Positions 25,335-35,152 of a stretch of DNA of 64,000 bases are shown piece after piece (positions within the stretch are counted from its first letter, which is position 1; every line of letters starts with the position of its first letter). The notes beneath the pieces are model-generated. The model made no database searches. It was not told the origin of the DNA and was given only the letters and a program-made list of their open reading frames with translations. The translations under genes were made by a program, and so were the position numbers. The stretch is taken from assembly GCF_900103125.1 (NCBI RefSeq), contig NZ_FNJV01000011.1:1-64000 (forward strand), written 5' to 3'. Source of the stretch: Mucilaginibacter sp. OK268 (GTDB taxonomy: Bacteria > Bacteroidota > Bacteroidia > Sphingobacteriales > Sphingobacteriaceae).

Positions 25335-27710
25335 TCATTTTTTGAATAACTTAGAAAACCAGCTGGTTTCCACTTCCTCACTATAGCTGCCGTAACCATA
25401 ACCGTAGCCATAACCATACCCATAACCCTGATAACCACCATCATTAGCCTTAATATCATTTACAACTAAATATGGTTTTCTAATTTTACCGGTGCTCTTT
25501 AACTCGTTTACAATACCCAGTTGCGATTTAAATGTGTAATTCTGTCTAACGATATACATTACAGAGTCTGCATACTTCTCAACGATCAGGGCATCTGAAA
25601 CTAATCCGATAGGTGCCGTATCCATGATTATATAATCAAATTGCTGCTTCAATTCAGCCATCATTACATCTACCTTTTCATTAAGAAGTAACTCAGAAGG
25701 GTTTGGCGGAATAGGACCTGAAGATATTAGATAACAATTTTCATGCATCCAAAGAGGTTTAATTATACTGCTAATATCCGATTGCTCTCCTATAATGTAA
25801 TTGGTAAAACCTAATTGATTATCCATACCAACACTACTTGATAGTTTTGGCTTTCTCAGATCCAACTCCATAAATAAGATCTTTTTCCCCATTAATGCCA
25901 ATGATAAACCAAGATTCAAACTAATGAATGATTTGCCTTCGCCACTCATGCTGGAGGTTATAATAATTACGTTAGATTTATTTGGAGTTAATAAAAACTG
26001 CAGGTTTGTACGCAAACTCCGGAATTGTTCTGAAATTATCGATCTGGAGCTAGTAGCTACAACAATGGAATCGCCTGAGGTATTATGGCTAATTTCGGCT
26101 AAAATTGAAATATCACTTTCCTTTAAAATATCGGCCTTCGAAATTATTTTAACATTTAACAGTTCTTGAATACTGATGATTAAGAATGGTATAAGTATAC
26201 CAATCACAATTCCTATAATATATATATTATTTCTATTAGGCTCAGACGGGGCAAACTCACTTTTAGCATTATCAATTATCCTTGTTGTTGAAATTGTTGA
26301 TGTTTTAGAGATAGCGGTTTCTTCTCTTTTTTGTAACAAGTACAAGTATAATTGTTGCTTAACTGTTTGTTGTCTTGAATAATCCAGAAAAATCCGTTCT
26401 TTTCCCGGAACAGTTTTGATCTGTCCTTTGAAATTATTATTCTGAGCTACCAATTGCTGTTTATTGAGCTCCAGGCCTCTTTTATAAGTATAGAAGCTTT
26501 TTAAAAGATTCGCTCTGGCATTATCAATCTGCAGGTCTAAGTTCTTTATATATGGGTTATCATTAGTATATGATAAACTCTGTTTATCCCGCTCAACAAG
26601 AAGAGTGTTATAAGCTTGGAGTGAGTAAGCAAAAACCGGATCTTGAATACTCAATGAGCTTGGTAAGCTTTTCTTTAAATCCGAGCTTTTAATATACGTT
26701 TCAACCTGGTCTAAAACCCCTAATTGAGCATTTACAGTATTCAGTTTGTCGAAATAATCTACAGAGCTTGATATCAGAGCTTGTGATTGTCCATCAATAT
26801 CGGCAATGTTATTGTTTATTTTAAACTTCTCCAATTGACCTTCAACTCCGCCTAATTCTTTTCCAACAATATTAAGCCTGTCATTTATAAAAACTAATGT
26901 ACTATCCGCAATGCTTATCTTATTTTCCAAGTTTTCTTTTAAATACAGATTCATTAATGTTTGAAGTATAACCTCTCCTTTCTTAGGATTAGGGTACTTT
27001 AACGATAAATCTATTGTTGTAACTTTTTTATCTGATAATTCAGCTTTGAAATTTTTAGATAAATTTTCAATTTTTGAGTCTTTAGAAACTATGTTTACTT
27101 TATACTTAGCTCCGGGTATAAGTTTATTTTTATTTTGATTAAACACTAAGTCATATTGACTGAGTTTTATAACGGTACCAAATGATACGTCATTCATATC
27201 AATATCCTCTGCACTGTTTGTTATTCTAAACTTGCTATTGTTAAGAATAACAAGCTCAAATTCCCTGCTTATGATAGTATCTTTTTTGTCAACAACGGTT
27301 AGATCAAATGGGGCCTCATCAAACAGTTCTTTCTTGCTTAATGTTCCCTGTTTGTAAATAATTTGATCCAGCTTTAGTTGATCGACAACTTGCTTCATCA
27401 AGCTTCGGGATTGTAAAATCTGTATCTCATTATCGGCATTACTCTTTGTGTCAAGCAATGAGGACAGATCAACCATTCCATTTGAACCGCTCGAAGAAGA
27501 AAGTGAATTGGTTTTGTTGTCTTCAACAAGAACTTTACTAAATATTTTATAGGATGGGGCTGTGTACTTTAGATAAAAAAAAGCAGCAAATAAACAGAGC
27601 ACTATACTTATTAAAAACAAATACCACCTACGTCTAACTTTGGCTATTATTGATTTTAGATCAACGCCTTCTTTTGAAGATAAATTTTGGTTACTAGAAG
27701 CTTGATTCAT
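25335..27710 (-). CDS. wzc: Polysaccharide co-polymerase / tyrosine autokinase (Wzc)
   Basis: The 791-residue inner-membrane protein controls chain length and export. It has an N-terminal Wzz domain with a first membrane helix near residues 31-51. A long periplasmic coiled part ends in a second helix near residues 495-515. The cytoplasmic BY-kinase domain has Walker A SGEGKS near residue 592, Walker A' MELDLRKPK near 618, and Walker B YIIMDTAP near 700. The tail is an alternating Gly-Tyr stretch with about eight tyrosines, then GSYSEEVETSW, the autophosphorylation cluster. No cognate phosphatase gene is beside it. It follows wza by 5 bases. Confidence 0.94.
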   Translation of the reverse strand: MNQASSNQNLSSKEGVDLKSIIAKVRRRWYLFLISIVLCLFAAFFYLKYTAPSYKIFSKVLVEDNKTNSLSSSSGSNGMVDLSSLLDTKSNADNEIQILQSRSLMKQVVDQLKLDQIIYKQGTLSKKELFDEAPFDLTVVDKKDTIISREFELVILNNSKFRITNSAEDIDMNDVSFGTVIKLSQYDLVFNQNKNKLIPGAKYKVNIVSKDSKIENLSKNFKAELSDKKVTTIDLSLKYPNPKKGEVILQTLMNLYLKENLENKISIADSTLVFINDRLNIVGKELGGVEGQLEKFKINNNIADIDGQSQALISSSVDYFDKLNTVNAQLGVLDQVETYIKSSDLKKSLPSSLSIQDPVFAYSLQAYNTLLVERDKQSLSYTNDNPYIKNLDLQIDNARANLLKSFYTYKRGLELNKQQLVAQNNNFKGQIKTVPGKERIFLDYSRQQTVKQQLYLYLLQKREETAISKTSTISTTRIIDNAKSEFAPSEPNRNNIYIIGIVIGILIPFLIISIQELLNVKIISKADILKESDISILAEISHNTSGDSIVVATSSRSIISEQFRSLRTNLQFLLTPNKSNVIIITSSMSGEGKSFISLNLGLSLALMGKKILFMELDLRKPKLSSSVGMDNQLGFTNYIIGEQSDISSIIKPLWMHENCYLISSGPIPPNPSELLLNEKVDVMMAELKQQFDYIIMDTAPIGLVSDALIVEKYADSVMYIVRQNYTFKSQLGIVNELKSTGKIRKPYLVVNDIKANDGGYQGYGYGYGYGYGYGSYSEEVETSWFSKLFKK

Positions 27711-27715
27711 ATTTA

Positions 27716-28525
27716 TTACTTAATCCGGGTAATTATGATAGCAATGAAAGAAAGGAACGAACCTATAATTGTTATAGTTCTTAATGACGCGGCATCGGCG
27801 GCGGCTATCTTTGTTTTAGCTGGTTCAACATATAGGTAGTCATTTTGTTTAAGGTAGTAATAAGGGGATTTCAACACAGCGCTCTTTGATAAATCCAAGC
27901 GATGCGCTTCTTTGGACCCGTCCTGGTTCATTCTTATCAATAAAACATTTTCACGCTTTCCATATATCGTTAAGTCACCTGCCATACCCAAAGCGTCAAG
28001 TATGGTTACTTTTTCGTTAGGGACAATGTACGTTGATGGTTTGGTAACTTCTCCAGCTATTGTTATCTTAAAATTTGTGATTCTCAACGATACCGAAGGA
28101 TCTTTAAAAAATGTTTTTGATTTCTCTTCGATCAATTCCCTCGCCTGGGAGGTAGTTAACCCCACCACTTTTATTTTACCAAGTATCGGTAAATCTATAA
28201 TACCTTCTTTATTTACCAAATACCCGTTTGAGGTCTGAGTAGCTGCGTTATTACCCCCACCAACCGGAGTACTACCGGCAAGCGCAAGATTACCTGCATT
28301 AATTATTTGAGTAGCATTGGGGTCTAATGTCAGGATAGTTACATTAAGAATATCATCAATCTGAATCAATGGTTCTACATAGTTAACTTTAGCTATATTA
28401 ACCGTTTTGGCAGTATCTGAAAGATCATCGAAATACTTAATTTGCTTTTTAGATGAGCATGAAAACATTGTCAAGAGACCTAAAATTAAAAATGGCCCTA
28501 AAAATATTTTATACATGTTGAACAT
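27716..28525 (-). CDS. wza: Polysaccharide export outer-membrane lipoprotein (Wza)
   Basis: The 269-residue protein has a lipoprotein signal with lipobox MFSC at about residues 20-23. A poly-export domain follows (DDILNVTILTLDP near 57-69), then an SLBB-type segment with GEVTKPSTYIVPNEKVTILDAL. A C-terminal hydrophobic helix (TIIGSFLSFIAIIITRIK) would span the outer membrane, as in Wza octamers. It is the first gene of the export/synthesis operon, 5 bases before wzc, with a candidate promoter about 105 bases upstream. An internal ATG three codons in would also serve as start. Confidence 0.92.
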   Translation of the reverse strand: MFNMYKIFLGPFLILGLLTMFSCSSKKQIKYFDDLSDTAKTVNIAKVNYVEPLIQIDDILNVTILTLDPNATQIINAGNLALAGSTPVGGGNNAATQTSNGYLVNKEGIIDLPILGKIKVVGLTTSQARELIEEKSKTFFKDPSVSLRITNFKITIAGEVTKPSTYIVPNEKVTILDALGMAGDLTIYGKRENVLLIRMNQDGSKEAHRLDLSKSAVLKSPYYYLKQNDYLYVEPAKTKIAAADAASLRTITIIGSFLSFIAIIITRIK

Positions 28526-28629
28526 TTATTTGAAATTGGGTTATAGAGATCATGATTAAAGTTTTGAAAAAATTAAACGTATGCAATTTGAAAGCGATAA
28601 TTAATGTTATAATTTTACAATTATTTCAA

Positions 28630-28637
28630 CAAACATA
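28630..28637 (-). promoter_or_regulatory. Candidate -7 box for the wza operon
   Basis: On the minus strand this reads TATGTTTG, an exact match to the Bacteroidota TAnnTTTG box. It would place a start about 95-100 bases before wza. I see no good TTG at the expected -33 distance, so support is partial. Confidence 0.35.
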
Positions 28638-28687
28638 GATTATTTTTATAAAATAAGAAAGTTTTGTTTGCATATATTAAATAATCA

Positions 28688-30163
28688 TTAGTTAAAAACT
28701 ACTAACAGCGCTGTGGCAGCCTTTGTTTTGATTTTAATAAAACTACTTGGTGCACTAAGATTAGTTACGTAACCATCTGATTTAAATACGCCATTATCAT
28801 CTACAAATGCTCCATTAATATTGGTACCCGAAGTACTTGACAACGAGGGGCCATTTAGCTGATAGATTGTTGTAGAATTTATAACGTCCTTATTATTTAT
28901 GGTAAGCGAAACATCATTTTTATCATCTTTATTAACTATCAATATTCCATTTTTTCCATCTTTTCTTGTAAAGGAAAAAGCATCAATATTTGCATTTGTA
29001 CTTTGCAAATCTGTCTTTAAAAATTGCTTAACTGCGGCTTGATGAAACAATAGCATCGCATAATACAGAGGTCTGGCAACGTTCTTTTTATCAACTGTAT
29101 TTATGGGCGAATAGACATATACTGCTTTTTCTGCTCCGGTATGGAAATTAACCCCTGCAATTCCCTGCTGCGCTAAATAAAACAAAAATTCAGACCCCCA
29201 CAATGAAGATCCAAAAGCATTGCTAATTCCGGGTTGCCCCCCATGATAAACTGAGTTGCATTCAGAAAAGCGAAATAACACTTTATTATGGACATTTACA
29301 GCTGGTTTAAGATATGCGATTATATCATGTAAAAACTGGTCAAAGGTCATCAATTTATTCATGGTAACACTTGTGCTACCTGCCGGCCCCATTCTATAAT
29401 AATGGAATGAAAATAGATTTATGTTATTATTTGTATTATTTAAAAATTGCTTGCACCAGTTTCCGTCATTAGCTTCTGGACCTGAAATTACTATGCCAGG
29501 CACTGAGTTTCTTAAACTATTTGAAAAGTCTGTGAACTCACCTTGAAAAACATTGTAACTATAACTGGCCTTTCTTAAGTTATTTAAACTAAAATATTCA
29601 GGTTCATTTCCTATTGCAAAACTATGTATCAGATTACCTGATTTACTTAATACATAGTTTGCTTCTTGTACATCACTCGTTGGATCCAATTTACCTAAAT
29701 TAAGTCCCCAAATAGTTTTCCAGCCAACCATTTTATTGAATGCAAGAACCCGATCAACATCATTGGAGTAAACAGTGTCTCGATTAGATGAATTTCTTCT
29801 ATTTTTTGACCAAAAAATTTTGTCAACCGTAGCCCCTCCAATTCTGATTAATCCACCTCCCAGGTTTTTATAAAGATTAATAAAAGAAGTGTTTGACGTG
29901 TTAAAGTAAGTTGTATCTGTTAATATCAATTTTTCAAAACTAAAGCCTAAAAAGTCATCGGGTACTACCGGACTAATAATATCTCCATATAATTTAAGAT
30001 TAACCGCAATAACAGGATTGGTACCGGTTGAATCAGGCAAATTAACATGGTTAGGCACAGTGACTTCATAAACGTTATCAGGTATTTTTTCTTCCTTTTT
30101 GCAAGAAAAAATGATTAATGACAAAACCAAAAGAGTAAAGTTTAGGGGTATTAATTTTTTCAT
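28688..30163 (-). CDS. GH79-like glycoside hydrolase lipoprotein
   Basis: The 491-residue protein has a lipoprotein signal with lipobox IFSC near residues 18-21, so it is likely exported and membrane-anchored. The catalytic domain has features of clan GH-A family 79 (heparanase/beta-glucuronidase). These are GGGLIRIGGATVDK near residues 112-125, the acid/base Glu in AIGNEPEYF near 193, and a likely nucleophile Glu in RFSECNSVYHGG near 300. A C-terminal beta domain follows. It stands just upstream of wza on the same strand. Together with Ugd in the same locus this suggests action on glucuronic-acid-containing EPS. GH79 is assigned by motif memory, not by a search. Confidence 0.7.
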   Translation of the reverse strand: MKKLIPLNFTLLVLSLIIFSCKKEEKIPDNVYEVTVPNHVNLPDSTGTNPVIAVNLKLYGDIISPVVPDDFLGFSFEKLILTDTTYFNTSNTSFINLYKNLGGGLIRIGGATVDKIFWSKNRRNSSNRDTVYSNDVDRVLAFNKMVGWKTIWGLNLGKLDPTSDVQEANYVLSKSGNLIHSFAIGNEPEYFSLNNLRKASYSYNVFQGEFTDFSNSLRNSVPGIVISGPEANDGNWCKQFLNNTNNNINLFSFHYYRMGPAGSTSVTMNKLMTFDQFLHDIIAYLKPAVNVHNKVLFRFSECNSVYHGGQPGISNAFGSSLWGSEFLFYLAQQGIAGVNFHTGAEKAVYVYSPINTVDKKNVARPLYYAMLLFHQAAVKQFLKTDLQSTNANIDAFSFTRKDGKNGILIVNKDDKNDVSLTINNKDVINSTTIYQLNGPSLSSTSGTNINGAFVDDNGVFKSDGYVTNLSAPSSFIKIKTKAATALLVVFN

Positions 30164-30216
30164 AAAATTTTTGACCCAAAATACTACTTTTTTGTTAAGT
30201 ATTTGTTTTGTACATT

Positions 30217-30528
30217 TTATGCTTGCCCCATAGTTCCGCCAAAATTCATTGGAAATCCAGAAGGTTCTTGCTGAACCTTAATACGTCCATTAATCGATTC
30301 AAATTTTTCCAGATTGTCTTCCAACGCGGTTAACAAACGTTTAGCATGTTCCGGGGTTAAAATAACCCGTGATTTTACCTTTGCTTTAGGTATTCCGGGC
30401 ATTACTCTGATAAAATCAAGTACAAACTCTGAGCTTGAGTGCGTAATTATCGCCAGATTTGAATAAATTCCTTCCGCTATTTCTTCGGAAAGTTCAATAT
30501 TCAGTTGATTTTCATTTTGTTCTTCCAT
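30217..30528 (-). CDS. DUF3467 family protein
   Basis: I start at the ATG at 30528, giving about 103 residues beginning MEEQNENQLNIELSEE. A frame from 30582 adds 18 residues unlike the family. The conserved core NLAIITHSSSEFVLDFIRVMPG and AKVKSRVILTPEHAKRLL is that of DUF3467, a small protein widespread in Bacteroidota and often next to rpoC. Its function is not known to me. It lies past the rpoC terminator, so it may be read from its own promoter in the 180-base gap. Confidence 0.9.
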   Translation of the reverse strand: MEEQNENQLNIELSEEIAEGIYSNLAIITHSSSEFVLDFIRVMPGIPKAKVKSRVILTPEHAKRLLTALEDNLEKFESINGRIKVQQEPSGFPMNFGGTMGQA

Positions 30529-30710
30529 TTCACTAAAATAATAAAGCCATTCATTTGTCAAAAGGCTTTCCAATAATAACAAATATTGTTCAACCTTATG
30601 TATAAATGCTTCATCGTAAGCAACGAAACTCTAAAACCATCCTGTTTATGTTTTGTTTTACCTTTTTTAAAAAAAATTTCTATCATCCGGTTATTTTTTT
30701 GGTCATAAAA

Positions 30711-30740
30711 CAAAAAAGCCCCCCGGTTTACGGAGGGCTT
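30711..30740 (-). terminator. Terminator after rpoC
   Basis: A 9-bp stem with one G-T pair (30717-30725 with 30731-30739, loop of 5) is followed on the minus strand by six T. It lies 21 bases past the rpoC stop and ends the ribosomal-protein/polymerase operon. Confidence 0.85.
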
Positions 30741-30760
30741 TGATAAATATCGCAGATAAA

Positions 30761-33700
30761 TTACGCTTCTATTTCTTCGGCTTTTGAAGCCATTAAGCGA
30801 TCAAATTCTTCCTGTGAACCTACACGGATATTTTCGTATTCGCGTAAGCCTGTACCAGAAGGAATCAAGTGACCAACAATAACGTTTTCTTTCAAGCCAA
30901 GCATTAAGTCTTTTTTACCTGCTATAGCAGCTTCATTCAGAACCTTGGTAGTTTCTTGGAATGATGCAGCTGAGATAAACGACTTGGTGCCTAATGATGC
31001 CCTGGTAATACCTTGCAGTATCGGACTTGAAGTTGCAGGGATAGCATCACGAACTTCAACCAACCTCAGATCCCTACGTTTTAGAACAGAGTTCTCATCA
31101 CGCAGCTTTCTTAATGAAACTATCTGACCAGCTTTTAATGTAGTTGAATCACCTGGCTCAACAACAACCTTTTTGTCAAATATCTCATCGTTCTCGGTCA
31201 TGAAATCCCAGCTATCAACAGCTTCGCGTTCCAGGAAGCGGGTGTCACCGGCATCTTCAATCTGTACTTTCTGCATCATCTGGTGAACAATAACCTCAAA
31301 GTGCTTATCGTTGATCTTCACACCCTGCAAACGGTAAACCTCTTGTATACCATTTACCAGGTATTCCTGTACCGCAGCCGGGCCTTTAATAGCCAGGATA
31401 TCAGCAGGAGATATAGAACCATCAGATAATGGCATACCGGCTTTCACAAAGTCGTTATCCTGTACAAGGATGTGTTTTGACAATGGAACAAGGTATTTTT
31501 TAACCTGGCCGTCTTTTGATTCGATAGTGATCTCACGATTACCGCGTTTAACGCCACCTAAGGTTACCACACCGTCAATCTCTGTTACTACAGCAGGATT
31601 TGATGGGTTACGTGCTTCAAATAACTCAGTTACACGTGGTAAACCACCGGTGATGTCGCGGGTTTTACCAGTTGAACGAGGAATTTTAGCAATAACCTGT
31701 CCTGTTTGTAGTTTTTCGCCTTCTTCAACAGCAATGTGTGCACCTACAGGAATGTTATATCCTTTTATTACGTTACCTTTTGTATCAGTAATCTGAATAA
31801 CAGGGTTTTTTGTCTTATCCCTGGTATCGATAATTACCTTTTCACGGTGACCTGTTTGCTCATCAGATTCTTCACGGAAAGTGATACCATCCAATACAGC
31901 TTCAAATTGAGTTAAACCTGCAAATTCAGATATAATCACCGCGTTATACGGATCCCATGAACAGATACGGTCGCCACGGGTAATTTTGCTGCCATCTTTT
32001 ACATACAGGTATGAACCGTATGGAATGTTATTGGTAACAATTACCTTGTTGCTTCCTTCTTCAACAATGCGGAACTCACCAGAACGGCCTAATACCACAT
32101 CTACATCGCCCTCTTCGGTTTTGTATTGAACGGTACGTACGTTTTCAAATTCAATGATACCATCAAACCTTGCGTTGATCTGTGATTCAGCAGCAATGTT
32201 TGAGGCGGTACCACCCACGTGGAATGTACGTAATGTTAACTGTGTACCCGGCTCACCGATTGACTGTGCTGCAATTACACCAACAGCCTCACCTTTTTGC
32301 ACGCGTTTACCGCTGGCAAGGTTACGACCATAGCATAATGCACAAACACCACGCTTGCTTTCGCAGGTTAACACCGAGCGTATTTCGATACCCTCTAATG
32401 GAGAGTTTTCAATCTTTTTACCTACTTCTTCAGTAATGTCCTGACCAGCTAATGCCAACAGTTCGTTGGTGATAGGGTCATGTACATCATGTAAAGTAGT
32501 ACGGCCTAAGATACGGTCATACAATGGCTCAACAATATCCTCGTTATCTTTCAGCGCGGTTGTGTAGATACCTCTTAAAGTACCGCAATCAACTTCACCA
32601 ACGATCATATCCTGGGCAACGTCATGCAACCTACGGGTTAAGTAACCCGCATCGGCTGTTTTCAACGCCGTATCCGCCAAACCTTTACGGGCACCGTGAG
32701 TGGAGATAAAGTACTCCAATACTGATAAACCTTCTTTAAAGTTCGAAAGGATCGGGTTTTCAATGATCTCACCACCTGAACCTGATTTTTGAGGCTTAGC
32801 CATCAAACCACGCATACCTGCAAGCTGACGGATCTGCTCTTTTGAACCACGGGCACCTGAATCAAGCATCATGTACACCGAGTTAAAGCCTTGATTATCG
32901 TTGCTCAGGATGTCCATTACATTCGCTGTTAAGCGGTTGTTGATACGTGTCCAGATATCGATGATCTGATTGTAACGCTCGTTGTTGGTAATGAAACCCA
33001 TGTTGTAGTTACCCATAACCTCTTCAACTTGTTTAGAAGCTGTTTCGATCAGTGTAACTTTTTCAGCAGGAATATTAATATCCTTCAGGTTAAATGATAA
33101 GCCACCTTGGAATGCCATTTTGAAACCTAACTCCTTAATATCATCAAGGAACTGAGCTGCACGGGCCATACCGGTAATTTTTACCACCTCGCCAATAATA
33201 TCACGCAGTGATTTTTTGGTAAGCAGTTCATTAATATAACCTACTTCAACCGGTACGTGCTCATTAAATAACACACGGCCTACAGTAGTATCAATAATCT
33301 TGCTTACAATGCTGCCATCTTTTTCTTTGATCAAACCTTTAACCTTGATAAAGGCATGCAGATCGATCATTCGCTCGTTGTAAGCAATAATTACTTCTTC
33401 AGAAGAATAGAAAGTTAAGCCTTCGCCTTTTACAACACGGCCTGCATCAGTTTTACGGCCTTTGGTTATGTAGTACAAACCAAGCACCATGTCCTGTGAT
33501 GGTACAGTAATAGGTGTACCGTTAGCAGGGTTAAGAATGTTGTGTGATGCAAGCATCAAAATTTGGGCTTCCAAAATTGCCGCGTTACCTAGTGGTACGT
33601 GAACGGCCATCTGGTCACCGTCAAAATCCGCGTTGAAGGCCGTACAGGTTAATGGGTGCAATTGGATCGCTTTACCTTCAACCAGTTTTGGTTGGAACGA

Positions 33701-35047
33701 CTGGATACCTAATCTGTGCAGCGTAGGCGCACGGTTTAGTAATACAGGGTGTCCTTTCAATACGTTTTCCAGAATATCCCAAACTAATGGGTCTTTACGG
33801 TCAACTATCTTTTTGGCAGATTTTACTGTTTTAACCACACCACGCTCAATCATTTTGCGGATGATAAATGGTTTAAACAGCTCGGCAGCCATATCTTTTG
33901 GTAAACCGCATTCGTGTAATTTAAGGTTTGGACCTACAACAATTACCGAACGGGCGGAATAATCCACACGTTTACCTAATAAGTTTTGACGGAAACGGCC
34001 TTGTTTACCTTTCAGGATGTCTGAAAGTGATTTCAGGGCACGGTTACCTTCGGTTTTTACCGCATTTACTTTACGTGAGTTATCGAATAACGAGTCAACA
34101 GCTTCCTGTAACATACGTTTTTCGTTACGTAATATAACTTCCGGTGCTTTGATCTCGATCAAACGTTTTAAACGGTTGTTACGGATAATTACACGACGGT
34201 AAAGGTCATTCAAATCCGAAGTAGCGAAACGGCCACCTTCCAGTGGTACCAACGGACGCAATTCAGGCGGGATAACCGGAACGATCTTAACGATCATCCA
34301 CTCAGGATTATTCTCGATACGAGTTTTAGCATCACGGAAAGCCTCAACAACCTGTAAACGTTTTAAAGCTTCGTTTTTACGTTGTTGTGAAGTTTCGTTT
34401 GCTGCCTGATGACGCAGGCTGAATGATAATTCATCCAGGTCAAGGCGTTTTAATAACTCTTCAAGAGCCTCTGCACCCATTTTAGCCACAAATTTTTGTG
34501 GATCCTTGTCATCAAGGTACTGGTTTTCTTTTGGAAGCGTATCTAACACGTCAAGATATTCCTCTTCAGTAAGAAAATCCATTTTATTGATACCATCAGC
34601 TTCTTTGATACCCGGTTGGATAACTACATAACGCTCGTAGTATATGATCAGGTCGAGCCTTTTTGTTGGTAAGCCTAAAAGGTAACCAATTTTGTTTGGT
34701 AATGAACGGAAGTACCAGATATGAGCAACAGGAACTACAAGGTTAATGTGGCCCATGCGCTCACGGCGTACTTTCTTTTCGGTTACTTCAACACCGCAAC
34801 GGTCGCACACGATACCTTTGTAACGGATACGTTTGTATTTACCGCAATGGCACTCATAATCTTTAACCGGACCAAAAATACGTTCGCAGAATAAACCATC
34901 GCGCTCAGGTTTATAGGTCCTGTAGTTGATGGTTTCTGGTTTTAAAACCTCACCGCTTGAACGTTCCAGGATGGACTCAGGAGAGGCCAGGCTGATCGTA
35001 ATTGTGGTGAAATTACTTTTGATTTTATTATCCTTTTTGTAAGACAT
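30761..35047 (-). CDS. rpoC: DNA-directed RNA polymerase subunit beta'
   Basis: The 1428-residue catalytic subunit. The N-terminal zinc site is CHCGKYKRIRYKGIVCDRCG near residues 66-85. The active-site magnesium triad is NADFDGDQM near residue 470. The second zinc site includes CESKRGVCALCYG near residue 900, and the trigger-loop region is around GEPGTQLTLRTFHVGG. The ending SKAEEIEA and the length fit Bacteroidota. It lies 105 bases after rpoB, with an imperfect palindrome in the spacer, and is closed by a terminator. Confidence 0.99.
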   Translation of the reverse strand: MSYKKDNKIKSNFTTITISLASPESILERSSGEVLKPETINYRTYKPERDGLFCERIFGPVKDYECHCGKYKRIRYKGIVCDRCGVEVTEKKVRRERMGHINLVVPVAHIWYFRSLPNKIGYLLGLPTKRLDLIIYYERYVVIQPGIKEADGINKMDFLTEEEYLDVLDTLPKENQYLDDKDPQKFVAKMGAEALEELLKRLDLDELSFSLRHQAANETSQQRKNEALKRLQVVEAFRDAKTRIENNPEWMIVKIVPVIPPELRPLVPLEGGRFATSDLNDLYRRVIIRNNRLKRLIEIKAPEVILRNEKRMLQEAVDSLFDNSRKVNAVKTEGNRALKSLSDILKGKQGRFRQNLLGKRVDYSARSVIVVGPNLKLHECGLPKDMAAELFKPFIIRKMIERGVVKTVKSAKKIVDRKDPLVWDILENVLKGHPVLLNRAPTLHRLGIQSFQPKLVEGKAIQLHPLTCTAFNADFDGDQMAVHVPLGNAAILEAQILMLASHNILNPANGTPITVPSQDMVLGLYYITKGRKTDAGRVVKGEGLTFYSSEEVIIAYNERMIDLHAFIKVKGLIKEKDGSIVSKIIDTTVGRVLFNEHVPVEVGYINELLTKKSLRDIIGEVVKITGMARAAQFLDDIKELGFKMAFQGGLSFNLKDINIPAEKVTLIETASKQVEEVMGNYNMGFITNNERYNQIIDIWTRINNRLTANVMDILSNDNQGFNSVYMMLDSGARGSKEQIRQLAGMRGLMAKPQKSGSGGEIIENPILSNFKEGLSVLEYFISTHGARKGLADTALKTADAGYLTRRLHDVAQDMIVGEVDCGTLRGIYTTALKDNEDIVEPLYDRILGRTTLHDVHDPITNELLALAGQDITEEVGKKIENSPLEGIEIRSVLTCESKRGVCALCYGRNLASGKRVQKGEAVGVIAAQSIGEPGTQLTLRTFHVGGTASNIAAESQINARFDGIIEFENVRTVQYKTEEGDVDVVLGRSGEFRIVEEGSNKVIVTNNIPYGSYLYVKDGSKITRGDRICSWDPYNAVIISEFAGLTQFEAVLDGITFREESDEQTGHREKVIIDTRDKTKNPVIQITDTKGNVIKGYNIPVGAHIAVEEGEKLQTGQVIAKIPRSTGKTRDITGGLPRVTELFEARNPSNPAVVTEIDGVVTLGGVKRGNREITIESKDGQVKKYLVPLSKHILVQDNDFVKAGMPLSDGSISPADILAIKGPAAVQEYLVNGIQEVYRLQGVKINDKHFEVIVHQMMQKVQIEDAGDTRFLEREAVDSWDFMTENDEIFDKKVVVEPGDSTTLKAGQIVSLRKLRDENSVLKRRDLRLVEVRDAIPATSSPILQGITRASLGTKSFISAASFQETTKVLNEAAIAGKKDLMLGLKENVIVGHLIPSGTGLREYENIRVGSQEEFDRLMASKAEEIEA

Positions 35048-35065
35048 AGTCTCCTTGTTTTTTTA

Positions 35066-35150
35066 AGTTGAGGTAAAAGGGAAAAGGTGAAAGGCAAAAG
35101 GTATTTGACTTGCGTCCTTAAACCTTTCACCTTTAGCCTTTAAGCTTTAA
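35066..35150. repeat. Imperfect palindrome in the rpoB-rpoC spacer
   Basis: The spacer contains AAAGGTGAAAGG at 35083-35094 and its exact complement CCTTTCACCTTT at 35123-35134. Further AAAGG-type words on either side extend the symmetry. In RNA this would make a stem with a loop of about 28 bases between the two genes. Confidence 0.7.
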
Positions 35151-35152
35151 CC

